From Bacteroidales bacterium (lineage in GTDB: Bacteria > Bacteroidota > Bacteroidia > Bacteroidales > UBA932): a stretch of DNA of 64,000 bases. The notes under the pieces were generated by a model. The model did not search any database. It saw nothing but the letters and a program-made list of their open reading frames with translations, and was not told where the DNA came from. The position numbers and the translations under genes are program-made. Each line of letters opens with the position of its first letter. Position 1 is the first letter of the stretch. Positions 26,677-36,121 of this stretch are shown here, piece after piece. The DNA lies in NCBI GenBank assembly GCA_015060325.1, contig SUYQ01000006.1, forward strand, positions 41,454-105,453, in the 5' to 3' direction.

Positions 26677-28229
26677 GAAAGATAGGATATATATTGTTTT
26701 CTGTAGCGCTTCTGGCATGTGCGTGCAGCCAGGATCAGGGTAATTATGATTATATAACCCTTGATGAGCCGCTCATCTCAGGCCTTCAGGATCAGGAGGT
26801 GTTCACCCAATCGCGACTTCAGCTGGATCCTGTGCTGGAAGGGGGTGAGTTTCCGGATGAGGATTATGCTTTCGAGTGGATGGTCCTTGATCAGAACATG
26901 GCAAGCGAGCCTCTGGTCATAGGTCAGGAGAGGAACCTTGATTATGAGGTGACTCTTGCTCCGGGTGCATATAAGCTGTATTTCACTGTCACAGAGAGGG
27001 AGACTGGCTTATATTGGAGAAGCAGTGTGAATCTTACTGTAAGCTCTTCGTTGTCAGAAGGATGGATGGTACTGTGCTCGGACGGAGGGCGTGCACGTCT
27101 TGATTTTGTGTCGGCAACTACAGGACAGACAATGAATGACGTGCTCAAGGGCAACGGTATGCCGGAGATGAACGGCCCACGCAGGATACAGTGGCTTTCG
27201 GACAAGACAGATGCGTCCTCTCCTTATTACCTTCTGACCGATGACGGAGCTACAAGACTCGGCAGAGATGCGTTCGAGTGGAAGCCTGAGTATGATTTTG
27301 CTTACGAAGTCGCTGTGTCAGACAAACTTGTGCCGCGTGGCATAACCTCTGCCGGGTTCGGCAAGATGGTCGTCAGCGGCGAGGATGCCCACTATTGCGA
27401 GATCATGGGAATCGACGGACTGTATGGCAGTGCTGTAAACAAGGACTTCCCGGTAGCTCCGTTCGTAGGGGCTAACGTCCTGGCGACTCAGGTGTATGCT
27501 GCCGTGTATCTGTTGTACGATACTGACGGTCAGAGGTTCATGACCTATTGTTCTCTTCTTGCCACCAATGATCTCGGCAATCTCAATCCAGTTTCGACGA
27601 TGGAGGAGATGGGACAGATTGCCGAAGGCATGGCTCCCGGTTCGGGAGTTGTCGGGACCGCATTCAAGGACTGGCCGGAAGGTAACGATCTGGTGTACAT
27701 GGAAAATACACGCTATGATCCCGGCAATGCCAAGATGGGCATGACGTACGCCTTGCTCAAAGATGGAAATTCATGCTTCCTCTATGGCATTCAGCTGGGA
27801 GATATTCTCAGATATGCCGACTGTACATACGTTTTGGGCAAAGGTTATTATGGAGATCTTTCGCAGTGCCGCGATATTCTCCATCCTGCGGCATTGTACG
27901 CGTTCAGCTCCTTGAAAAGCTGCATGTACTATGCTTTGGACGAAACAGTCTATAGGGTTGACCTTTCCCAGAATCCTGTCAGAGAAGAACCGATGTTCAC
28001 CCTCAGTGGTGAAAGGATCACCTGCCTGAAGTTCAATCTCTACCGGAAAAACGAAAACATGCAGAAGAGCTATGATCTGGTGGTCGGAAGTGTCAGCAGA
28101 AACGGAGAAGGAAAGCTGAGGGTCTACGAAGGACGCGAGTCGGGTGGAGATTTCAGGAATGTCGAACCTCTGGTCTACGAGGGATTCGCAGAGATTGTGG
28201 ATGTTGAGTATAAGGAAAGAGTATATTAA
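26673..28229 (+). CDS. PKD-like family lipoprotein
   Basis: This 518-residue lipoprotein has a signal ending ACACSQDQ and begins with the family's NYDYITL segment. A PKD/Ig-like domain follows (about 30-125: FEWMVLD, YKLYFTVTERETGLYW), then a long region that opens SEGWMVLCSDGGRARLDFVS and reads as a beta-propeller-like domain. Families of this kind occur beside DUF4843 and SusCD genes in Bacteroidetes and are surface proteins without known catalysis. It overlaps the DUF4843 gene by 4 bases and precedes a TlpA-like gene by 12. Confidence 0.78.
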   Translation: MRKIGYILFSVALLACACSQDQGNYDYITLDEPLISGLQDQEVFTQSRLQLDPVLEGGEFPDEDYAFEWMVLDQNMASEPLVIGQERNLDYEVTLAPGAYKLYFTVTERETGLYWRSSVNLTVSSSLSEGWMVLCSDGGRARLDFVSATTGQTMNDVLKGNGMPEMNGPRRIQWLSDKTDASSPYYLLTDDGATRLGRDAFEWKPEYDFAYEVAVSDKLVPRGITSAGFGKMVVSGEDAHYCEIMGIDGLYGSAVNKDFPVAPFVGANVLATQVYAAVYLLYDTDGQRFMTYCSLLATNDLGNLNPVSTMEEMGQIAEGMAPGSGVVGTAFKDWPEGNDLVYMENTRYDPGNAKMGMTYALLKDGNSCFLYGIQLGDILRYADCTYVLGKGYYGDLSQCRDILHPAALYAFSSLKSCMYYALDETVYRVDLSQNPVREEPMFTLSGERITCLKFNLYRKNENMQKSYDLVVGSVSRNGEGKLRVYEGRESGGDFRNVEPLVYEGFAEIVDVEYKERVY

Positions 28230-28241
28230 AATTCAAAACAT

Positions 28242-29603
28242 ATGAAGAGACTGTATTTACTTGTTTTTTCTTTGATCATGATTGTCGGATGTGGGGAGTC
28301 TAAGAAGCCTGCTTCTGATGTCATTAAATTGAATATTTCGGTCGAATCTCCGGTGGCGGAGTCGGTTGTGGTCGTGCATCATAATGATATTCATGAGATC
28401 GCCTTGGATCAGGACGGCAAGGCTGTACTTGAACTGAGCGGAGTCGATGCGGCATATCTTACGCTATACCACGGTCGTGAAATGCTCAAGCTGTATGCGG
28501 AAGGAGGAGATAATGCCGTGTTGTCCTTTAAAGGAGGAGACATGCTTGGGTCGTATAGCCTTGAAGGAGGAAAATCAGCTGCGACAAAGTATCTCAATAA
28601 TGTAAAGCTGCTTCCTCTTCCCGATGAGGATTATGCTTTGCAGTTCGAGGAGTATAAGTCGCGACTTGCCGATAAGGAAAAAGATGCGCTCAGGCTCCTT
28701 AAGGCCGGTGATCTTTCCGAGGAAGGTGAGTTCCTGACCATGGAGGAGGCGAGGATCAGGTATTCCTATGGTGCTGCCCTGATGATGTATCCAGTCGGTC
28801 ATATGACCGGAGACATGTCCTATGCTCCGGATCAGGCATATTATGACCACATTGCTACATATGTAGTCGAAGATGAGTCCCTTGTGAATCTGGATGAATA
28901 TCTGATGTTTGTTGCAGAAGCGATGCATATGCTGGATGCAGCCAACAGGGATGTGACTGCCATATATCCTAAGACTGTGGCGCAGATAAAGTATGCGGCA
29001 GACCATTTGACAAATGCTGTTGTGAAAGAGTCTCTGATCCACCATATCACTACAACCTATGTCGACAATTTCGGCGTAAAGGATATTGATGAACTAAATA
29101 ATCTATATTATGTCTATGTCAAGGATCCTGCGCTTCAGGCAATCTATCAGGCAAAGTGCGAAAGGTGGGACCTGTCCCGTCCCGGACGCGTTTCTCCGAA
29201 TTTCAGGGCGGTAGACATTGAGGGTAAGGAATGGACGCTGCTTGATTTCAGGGGAAAGTATGTGTATATCGACATGTGGGCTACATGGTGTGGTCCATGC
29301 AAGCAGGAGATGCCTTATCTCAAGCAGCTTGAGAAGCAGTTTGAAGATGCTTCGATCGTCTTCCTGGGCCTTTCGGTAGATCGTGACAAGTCAAAGTGGG
29401 AAGAAATGGTAGGAAGCGGAAACCTCACAGGTGTCCAGCTGTACTTGGGGACCCAAAGTTCATTCCAGGAAGCCTATAGGGCCGAATCCATTCCTCGCTT
29501 CATTCTTCTGGACAAGGATGGTGTGATCATCAGCAATGACATGTCGCGCCCTTCTGACCCTGAGACTGCGGAAACGCTCAATGCACTTGAAGGTATAAGG
29601 TAA
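28242..29603 (+). CDS. TlpA-like thioredoxin-domain lipoprotein
   Basis: This 453-residue lipoprotein (Cys17) has a beta-rich N-terminal domain (about 25-110), a helical middle (110-320) and a C-terminal AhpC/TSA-type thioredoxin domain with WCGPC at 349-353 and the cis-proline in ESIPRFILLD. It would act in the periplasm or on the inner face of the outer membrane as a disulfide or other thiol oxidoreductase. Its presence inside a SusCD operon suggests that the substrate or the lipoproteins need redox handling. It overlaps the next start codon by 1 base. Confidence 0.88.
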   Translation: MKRLYLLVFSLIMIVGCGESKKPASDVIKLNISVESPVAESVVVVHHNDIHEIALDQDGKAVLELSGVDAAYLTLYHGREMLKLYAEGGDNAVLSFKGGDMLGSYSLEGGKSAATKYLNNVKLLPLPDEDYALQFEEYKSRLADKEKDALRLLKAGDLSEEGEFLTMEEARIRYSYGAALMMYPVGHMTGDMSYAPDQAYYDHIATYVVEDESLVNLDEYLMFVAEAMHMLDAANRDVTAIYPKTVAQIKYAADHLTNAVVKESLIHHITTTYVDNFGVKDIDELNNLYYVYVKDPALQAIYQAKCERWDLSRPGRVSPNFRAVDIEGKEWTLLDFRGKYVYIDMWATWCGPCKQEMPYLKQLEKQFEDASIVFLGLSVDRDKSKWEEMVGSGNLTGVQLYLGTQSSFQEAYRAESIPRFILLDKDGVIISNDMSRPSDPETAETLNALEGIR

Positions 29604-30907
29604 TGAAGCTGTTCAGGATCATATTTGCGACACTATTGGTCGTCATCTCCTGCAATGACATCGGTAATATTCAGGGGGAAGGGGAAAATCCGCTGGATAA
29701 ATGCGTACTGCCTTCAGTTGCCCAGGCTGGAGAAGAGGTTCTTGTGCAGTGGAACGGATTTACCGGGGATGCAAGGATATGGTTGGTCTCCGAAGACGGA
29801 ACTGAGCATGAGATGTCTATAGAGGTGCTCACGGATTCCGGTATCATGTTTGTCGTGCCGGCGGATCTGCCGGCAGGAACATATGTCTTCATGCTTGATC
29901 AGGGCGGACATAAGGAGCTGGGGACTATTGAAGTGCTGGCGGCCGATATGCCTGTAACCGGGCTGAAGGTCCCTTCAAATGCCTTCAGCGGTGAAGAACT
30001 GGTCATCGAGGGTATCGGATTTGAAGACGGATGCTCTGTCATGCTGGTCGATGCTGACGGAAATGAGCATGCTGTTGATGCCAGACTTATGATTTCAGGT
30101 ATTTCTGTTGTGCTTCCTGACGACGTTCCGAAGGGAGATTACAGTCTGTATATTGTTCAGAATGGTGCCAAGTGGCTGATCTCGGACTCATTCACAGTAT
30201 ATGTAAGGGGGCAGGTGAAGTCTCTGGTACGCTTGGATTATTATAGCCCATATCTGAATTCATCGGAACTCAAGCTTTCATGGGAAATCAATCGTGAAGA
30301 TCCGTTGACCTTGACTTTGTCAGAGTTCCTGGTCGAGGGTGAGGAGGAGACGCTTCAGGCCTATGATCGATATGTATGTGACGCAGACGGTACATTCATC
30401 CTGGAACACGATGGTTTTGAATCATCCAACGATATGGAAGTCTCGTATACCCGCGATGAAGACGGAACGGTTACTCTTGCGGATGTCCTCATATATGGTA
30501 AAAGCAAGACGACAGCATTTGCCTGGACTTATGATGCAGACGGATATCTTACAGAAATCGCATCTGCGACGAACTCATTCCGTTCGTTGGATTATACTTC
30601 CGGCAATCTGACGTCATTCAGGAATACTGACTTCATCTACAATGATCCGCAGCTGATGAATCATCCGTCCGCTCCGGATGTGGCATGGGCATACATGGCC
30701 ATGATGGAGACAAACGATCCGTTCGTGTATTTCCCTTATCTTCTCGGGTGGTATGGCAAGGCGTCGGTAAATCTTCCGGATGTGCTCAGAGTTCCGTCGC
30801 CGATGGGCTCCGGCAAGGAAGACCATCCGTTGAAATATACTTTTGACGAAGACGGGTATGTCGTAAGGATGGAGTGGGGCAGTTCCTACATAGAATTTGA
30901 GTACTAG
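29603..30907 (+). CDS. IPT/TIG-domain lipoprotein
   Basis: This 434-residue lipoprotein (Cys17) carries two IPT/TIG-like Ig folds (about 30-115, with AGEEVLVQWNGF; and 120-205, with SGEELVIEGIGF). A C-terminal domain of about 225 residues includes a YDADGYLTEI turn reminiscent of DUF4595-type proteins. It is the last gene of the nine-gene operon. It probably contributes to surface binding; no enzyme motif was seen. I found no convincing terminator after it, but a new promoter follows within 30 bases. Confidence 0.7.
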   Translation: MKLFRIIFATLLVVISCNDIGNIQGEGENPLDKCVLPSVAQAGEEVLVQWNGFTGDARIWLVSEDGTEHEMSIEVLTDSGIMFVVPADLPAGTYVFMLDQGGHKELGTIEVLAADMPVTGLKVPSNAFSGEELVIEGIGFEDGCSVMLVDADGNEHAVDARLMISGISVVLPDDVPKGDYSLYIVQNGAKWLISDSFTVYVRGQVKSLVRLDYYSPYLNSSELKLSWEINREDPLTLTLSEFLVEGEEETLQAYDRYVCDADGTFILEHDGFESSNDMEVSYTRDEDGTVTLADVLIYGKSKTTAFAWTYDADGYLTEIASATNSFRSLDYTSGNLTSFRNTDFIYNDPQLMNHPSAPDVAWAYMAMMETNDPFVYFPYLLGWYGKASVNLPDVLRVPSPMGSGKEDHPLKYTFDEDGYVVRMEWGSSYIEFEY

Positions 30908-30909
30908 TG

Positions 30910-30940
30910 TTGCTTGAATAGATTTTAAAATGTATATTTG
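30910..30940 (+). promoter_or_regulatory. Promoter of the SusE/F-like mosaic lipoprotein
   Basis: TTG at 30910-30912 and TATATTTG at 30933-30940 are 20 bases apart. The transcript would have a leader of about 80 bases before the ATG at 31029. Confidence 0.7.
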
Positions 30941-31028
30941 TAGTTCCGCACAAGATAAGCATTCAATAGGAAAGGGGAAACAGCACAAGACAAACAAGAC
31001 ATAACAATAACCAAAAAACATTTTTAGT

Positions 31029-33770
31029 ATGAAAATCAAGCATTTGTTGATCGGTCTGTTCGCAGTTGCGGCAGCCGTTGCATGTAAGCAGGAAGAACAG
31101 CCTGCTGACACGCCGAAGCTCGATGTTGACAAGGCTGCCGTCGAGGTGGCTGCGACAGCAGGCGAAGCTTCTTTCAATGTGACTTCAAATCAGTCTTGGG
31201 TAGCTACAGCTGATGCTGACTGGGTTTCACTCGAGCCAGCTAGCGGTGCACCTTCTGAAAAGGCAGTAGCCGTAAAGGTGACAGCAGAAGACAATGAGAC
31301 TGCAGAGGCTAGAACAGCTACAGTTACAGTAAAGGCAGGCGAACTGACCAAGACAGTTGAGGTTACTCAGGCAGCAGGCGCAGGCGAGCAGCCAGGTCCT
31401 GGTCCGGAACTTCCTCAGTCAGAGTGGGCTCTCGTGGGCTCTTTCGGTGAGTCAAACAACTGGAATCCGGCATCAGACCTGTATCTTTCAGTTCTTGATG
31501 AGGAGTATTTCGTATACTATAGCATCGAGCTCACTGCAACTACAGAGTTCAAGTTCCTGAAGGGCGGTGCATGGCCACCAGCAGGTCAGGAAATCGGAGG
31601 TAACGGTCTTGTGGAGCCTAATACAATCCAGCCGGCAGGCGGATCGAACATCAAGGTTACTGAGGCAGGTACATATGACATCTACCTTACAGCAGACCTC
31701 ACCAAGTTCTATATAATGTCAGAGGGCAAGCTCCCTTCAGAGGCTACAGAACCTGCACCGGTTGAGAACCAGTGGGGTATGATGGGATGCTTCGTTGACA
31801 ACCAGTGGGGTTCAGACGTTCCAATGACCAAGGAAGGCGAGTGGATCGTAGCAAAGGGCGCTCAGTTCACAGAGCTCACATTCAAGATCCGCGCAAACTC
31901 AAGCTGGGCAGATGCAACCAACATCGGTCTTGCTCCAGGCTCAGAGAGAGGTGTTGTAAACGGCAAGATTTCAGTCGTTACAGCAGAGTACTCAAAGGCT
32001 AACCTCGGCGGTGACGCAGCTGACATCAAGCTCAACGGCGAGGCAGGCACATACGACGTATACTTCAGCTTCGAGAACCTCGAGGTTTACGTGATGGAAG
32101 AGGGCTTCAAGCCAGGCGAGAAGGAGCCTCAGAACCCGGATCCGGTAGAGATCACTTACACTGTAGTAGGTACAATTGCTGACAATGCATGGGTAAACAA
32201 TGCTGCAGCAGGTCTCATGGCTAAGGAGGGTGACCTCTATGTTGCTAAGAACGTTCCTTTCGTATGGAACTCTACATGCTATGGCGGCGACTATAACAGA
32301 ATCGAGTTCAAGATTGTCGAGACAGGTACATGGGACGGTTTTGCATATCCTGAGAAGAACGTAGATCAGTATGCAAATGCAGAGATTACAGTCCAGAACG
32401 GCGGCGAGAACATCGCAGTAGATGCACCAGAAGGCTCATACGACGTATACTTCGACAAGGCAAACCTAAAGGTATGGGTTATGGAAGCCGGCTTCAAGCC
32501 AGGCGAGAAGGAGCCTCTTGTTCCATCTACAGGAGATTTTGACATCGACGGCAAGCAGTGGACTTTCATATGGCAGACATTATATGGTGCTTCATGCGTG
32601 ATTGACCTTGGCGTTACAGAGCCGGGTGTTGCAATCCTTGCTTATGATATGGGTGTGCTTGATCCTTCTTATGCAGGTATCTACTATCCATACATGATGG
32701 GTGCTTATACTATTGCCAAGACAGACGGCACATCAGGTGTTGTTACATTGTCGGCAGATGGGCAGTCAGTTGAGATCCCTTACTCAAATGCCACTGAAAA
32801 TACCGTACACTTTGAATCTGCAGCTCTCCTTGAAGGTGAGAACATCGATTGTACTCTCGCTACTTCTCTCATCGAGATTTCTACTGGAGCAGCCGAAGGC
32901 CTCGCTGACGGCGAGTACTGGATCATAGCAGACGGAAAGGTTGCAACTCCTCTTACAAGCAGCTACGGCTATCTTCAGGTGACTGACGCTGTTGACGGAA
33001 AGAGCACTGCAGCAAACGCATTCACCTTCACACAGGTAGAGGCTGGCGTGTATACAATCCAGGACAGCAATGGAAAGTACTACTATCAGACCGGCACATA
33101 CAACAGCTTCAATGTAGCTGACGAAGATGGTATGACAGATGACTACCTCTGGGAAGTTTATGACTCAGGTAACGGTCAGTACGTAATCATGAACCTTGGA
33201 GTAGGTAAGGTCATGCAGTATGATTCAAACTACAACTCATATGGTTCTTATTCAGATGAGAGAGGAACTCTCCCAACTCTTGTACTCGCAGAGGATCCGA
33301 TCGCTGAGCCAGAGCCGACTCCGGGCGATATGGCACATGCTCTGACAAGCAATCTCGAGTGGACTCTTGGTACTAAGGCATATAGTGAGAAGGCAACTAT
33401 CAATGGCAATGCTGATGTTTCAGTTCTTAAGCTTGGAACATCATCAGTTGTAGGAGATGCCACAGTTGTCATTCCAGCAGGAACGACAAAGGTTGGATTC
33501 TACGGTGTTGCTTGGAAGAGTAAGAAAGGAACTATAACTGCGTCGGCTGAATTGGCTGGAGGTCAGTTCTTCTCACAGGATCTTGTTGCAAACGAAGGTG
33601 CTACTAACAATACTCCATATACAATGACTGTGGCAGAGTCTGATTATTATGAGATTGATGTTGTAGCTCTTCTCGGATCAGCATGTCCGATGGATCTTAC
33701 AGTAAATCTTTCAACTGTATCGGGAGCGACCCGCGTTATTCTGTTCGGTCTCAACGCTTACGCTGAGTAA
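31029..33770 (+). CDS. Large mosaic surface lipoprotein with SusE/F-like modules
   Basis: This 913-residue lipoprotein (Cys19) contains, in order: a BACON domain (about 30-115, ATADADWVSLEPASG); three SusE/SusF-like modules (about 127-240, 247-362 and 373-490), the last two ending in near-identical VMEEGFKPGEKEP and VMEAGFKPGEKEP; a beta-module (500-615); the GEYWIIADGK module (625-760) shared with the lipoprotein at 16711; and a C-terminal module (776-913, opening WTLGTKAY) shared with the lipoprotein at 33926. SusE/F modules bind glycans in the starch system. The gene is monocistronic, with its own promoter and terminator, suggesting strong independent expression. Confidence 0.72.
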   Translation: MKIKHLLIGLFAVAAAVACKQEEQPADTPKLDVDKAAVEVAATAGEASFNVTSNQSWVATADADWVSLEPASGAPSEKAVAVKVTAEDNETAEARTATVTVKAGELTKTVEVTQAAGAGEQPGPGPELPQSEWALVGSFGESNNWNPASDLYLSVLDEEYFVYYSIELTATTEFKFLKGGAWPPAGQEIGGNGLVEPNTIQPAGGSNIKVTEAGTYDIYLTADLTKFYIMSEGKLPSEATEPAPVENQWGMMGCFVDNQWGSDVPMTKEGEWIVAKGAQFTELTFKIRANSSWADATNIGLAPGSERGVVNGKISVVTAEYSKANLGGDAADIKLNGEAGTYDVYFSFENLEVYVMEEGFKPGEKEPQNPDPVEITYTVVGTIADNAWVNNAAAGLMAKEGDLYVAKNVPFVWNSTCYGGDYNRIEFKIVETGTWDGFAYPEKNVDQYANAEITVQNGGENIAVDAPEGSYDVYFDKANLKVWVMEAGFKPGEKEPLVPSTGDFDIDGKQWTFIWQTLYGASCVIDLGVTEPGVAILAYDMGVLDPSYAGIYYPYMMGAYTIAKTDGTSGVVTLSADGQSVEIPYSNATENTVHFESAALLEGENIDCTLATSLIEISTGAAEGLADGEYWIIADGKVATPLTSSYGYLQVTDAVDGKSTAANAFTFTQVEAGVYTIQDSNGKYYYQTGTYNSFNVADEDGMTDDYLWEVYDSGNGQYVIMNLGVGKVMQYDSNYNSYGSYSDERGTLPTLVLAEDPIAEPEPTPGDMAHALTSNLEWTLGTKAYSEKATINGNADVSVLKLGTSSVVGDATVVIPAGTTKVGFYGVAWKSKKGTITASAELAGGQFFSQDLVANEGATNNTPYTMTVAESDYYEIDVVALLGSACPMDLTVNLSTVSGATRVILFGLNAYAE

Positions 33771-33792
33771 TTTTATAAATACAAAATATTCT

Positions 33793-33823
33793 TCAGGCGG
33801 CCTTCGGGTCGCCTGATTTGTTT
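33793..33823 (+). terminator. Terminator after the SusE/F-like lipoprotein
   Basis: TCAGGCGGCC (33793-33802) and GGGTCGCCTGA (33806-33816) form a stem with loop TTC, followed by TTTGTTTT. Confidence 0.8.
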
Positions 33824-33846
33824 TAAGCCGGAGGATGTCTGTTGTA

Positions 33847-33877
33847 TTGCAAAAGTGCTGATTGATAATTATATTTG
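33847..33877 (+). promoter_or_regulatory. Promoter of the second mosaic lipoprotein
   Basis: TTG at 33847-33849 and TATATTTG at 33870-33877 are 20 bases apart; the start codon is 48 bases downstream. Confidence 0.72.
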
Positions 33878-33925
33878 CAGATTCAAGTGTAAAGGCAAAT
33901 TTTTAAATATTAATATCGTTTAAGC

Positions 33926-36052
33926 ATGAAACTAAGAAACATTATTCTTGGAGCTTTTTCTGCTGTGGCTGTATTCGCTGCATGTGAGAAAGAGGTGACC
34001 GATCTTGGTACTCCAGACATTTCAATCAGCACAAATGAGCTGACATTCGATGTTGAAGGTGGAGAGCAGACTCTTACCGTCAATGCAACCAGAGACTGGA
34101 AAGTCGAGACTGATGCAGACTGGGTTGTTGTTGATCCTGCCAAAGGTGAGGCATCGGCTGACGACCAGACCGTGACCGTTACAGTTCTTGAGAATACCGG
34201 CATGGACCGTACTGCCGATCTCAAGTTCACTATCGGTATGAAGAGCAAGTACCTGACCGTATCACAGGCAGGCCCTGGCGGATCGGCAGAGGCTCTGATC
34301 GTTTATTACAACGACTATGACAAGGTTGAGGCAGAAAAGACCTATGGTTCAGGATCAAGCTGGCCATATCTTGATCAGTTCGACGGCTGGATGAATCAGA
34401 CTGGAACAGGTTCTGCAAATATAGAGTATGCATACAGCGGAATGTCTGCACGTGCAAACTCAACTTCAGACAGCAACTATTCTGACTATCCGGGATCAGG
34501 AAAGAACAACATGTTCTTCGGAAAGTCTGCATATCTTGCAACAAAGAATATCGCTCTCGGCGGTGCAACCAACTTCACCCTTACTTTCGGTACTGAGAAG
34601 TATTCACAGGACAACGGTAGCGTATTCACAAACTCAGAGTTCCACATCTTCCTCAGCCAGGACGGTGCAAAGTGGGTTGAACTCACTGACTATACATTCG
34701 CAGGCGGCACAACTGAGGGCCGTTGGAACCTCGCAACAGCAAACTTCTCAGTTCCAGCCGGCACAGAGAATCTTTCTATCTGTATCAAGGTAGACGTTGC
34801 AAGTTCATATCGTATGGATGACATGAAGCTCGTCATCTCAGAGGGTGGTGAGACAGTTGACTTCTCTCAGGCTGTAGAAATGGACTTTACAGCTGGCGGT
34901 GGCAATACAGGTGGCGGCAGCGCTACTGCACCAGAGTCTAAGGGCAAGAAGACTGTCGAGGAGTTCATCGCAGCGGCTGACACTCAGAACTACTATGAAC
35001 TTACAGGTACTGTTTCAAGGTTCAATGCAACTTATTGTAGCTTTGACCTTACTGATGCTACAGGAACCATATATGTGTATTCGGTTCTCGATGCAAGCAA
35101 GGCAGAGTGGACAAGCAAGATTTCAAACGGCGGTACCATCACAATTTACGGTAAGTACCTCTACTATGAGCAGAAGTCTCAGCACGAGGTTGTGAATGCT
35201 CATATCGTAAGCTTCGAGGGTGACGGTTCCGGTTCGACAACTCCGTCAGGTCAGCCTGAGTCACTGACAAAGGCTACTGTTGCAGAGTTCCTCGCTGCAC
35301 CAGAGAGCTCAGACGTATGGTATGAACTCACAGGCGAAATCATAAACATCGCTAAGCAGGACTATGGCAACTTTACAATCAAGGATGCTACCGGCGAGAT
35401 CTATATCTATGGTATGACTTCAAAGTGGGTAGGTTCAAACGACAAGTCATTCTCTCAGATCGGCCTTAAGGTAGGTGATATTGTGACACTCGGAACACTT
35501 CGCGGATCATATAACGGTGAGCCTCAGGGTGGTGGAAACCCTGTTCCTGCATTCTACATCAGCCATGTTCCGGGAGAGGGCGGCGAGGTAGTCACTCCTC
35601 CTGCAGGCGAGGCTGGCGAGTATGAACCTCAGGGCGTTACCTGGACTCTCGGAGAGAAAGCATATGACAACACCTCAGGAAACAATGCTCAGAAAGGAAC
35701 AGTCAATGGCGTTTCAGTAGCCAATATGCTCAAGCTCGGTACAGGCTCACTTGTCGGTGATGCAACTCTCCATGTGGCTGCCGGCACAAAGAAGCTCGGA
35801 TTCTACTGCGTGGCATGGAAGGACAAGAAGGCTTCTGTGAAGTTCTCGGTTGATGGAACAGAGATTACTACAATCACTCCGACAGCTAATACAGGAGCAA
35901 CAGGAAACCCTCCTTATGCTTCTATTACAGTGACTGAGTCTGACTACTTTGAGGTGGAGCTTCCTTCAGGTGCTACTGATGTGAAGGTAGAGACACTTGA
36001 TCCGGCTAACGGCCGCGTGATCTTCATCGGCCTCAAGGCTATTACAGAGTAA
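33926..36052 (+). CDS. Mosaic surface lipoprotein: BACON, jelly-roll, two OB-like modules
   Basis: This 708-residue lipoprotein (Cys20) has a BACON domain (about 30-112), a choice-of-anchor-J-like jelly-roll (about 120-310), a short Gly linker, two OB-fold-like modules (about 338-432, opening TVEEFIAAADTQNYYELTG; and 447-545, opening TVAEFLAAPESSDVWYELTG), and a C-terminal ~140-residue module (567-708) shared with the preceding lipoprotein. The OB-like modules resemble those in the lipoprotein at 16711 and, more distantly, the DUF5689 protein at 41807. It is bounded by its own promoter and terminator and lies directly before two secreted nucleases, which makes nucleic-acid binding plausible but unproven. 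Confidence 0.72.
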   Translation: MKLRNIILGAFSAVAVFAACEKEVTDLGTPDISISTNELTFDVEGGEQTLTVNATRDWKVETDADWVVVDPAKGEASADDQTVTVTVLENTGMDRTADLKFTIGMKSKYLTVSQAGPGGSAEALIVYYNDYDKVEAEKTYGSGSSWPYLDQFDGWMNQTGTGSANIEYAYSGMSARANSTSDSNYSDYPGSGKNNMFFGKSAYLATKNIALGGATNFTLTFGTEKYSQDNGSVFTNSEFHIFLSQDGAKWVELTDYTFAGGTTEGRWNLATANFSVPAGTENLSICIKVDVASSYRMDDMKLVISEGGETVDFSQAVEMDFTAGGGNTGGGSATAPESKGKKTVEEFIAAADTQNYYELTGTVSRFNATYCSFDLTDATGTIYVYSVLDASKAEWTSKISNGGTITIYGKYLYYEQKSQHEVVNAHIVSFEGDGSGSTTPSGQPESLTKATVAEFLAAPESSDVWYELTGEIINIAKQDYGNFTIKDATGEIYIYGMTSKWVGSNDKSFSQIGLKVGDIVTLGTLRGSYNGEPQGGGNPVPAFYISHVPGEGGEVVTPPAGEAGEYEPQGVTWTLGEKAYDNTSGNNAQKGTVNGVSVANMLKLGTGSLVGDATLHVAAGTKKLGFYCVAWKDKKASVKFSVDGTEITTITPTANTGATGNPPYASITVTESDYFEVELPSGATDVKVETLDPANGRVIFIGLKAITE

Positions 36053-36070
36053 TAATACGGGATTTATAAG

Positions 36071-36109
36071 CATCAAAAGGGACCGGCCGGGTGGCCGGGC
36101 CCTTTGATG
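36071..36109 (+). terminator. Terminator after the second mosaic lipoprotein
   Basis: CATCAAAAGGG at 36071 pairs with CCCTTTGATG ending at 36109, with an inner GGCC/GGCC stem. The tail is short (TCTAAAA). It lies 13 bases before the nuclease gene. Confidence 0.65.
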
Positions 36110-36121
36110 GTCTAAAACAAG

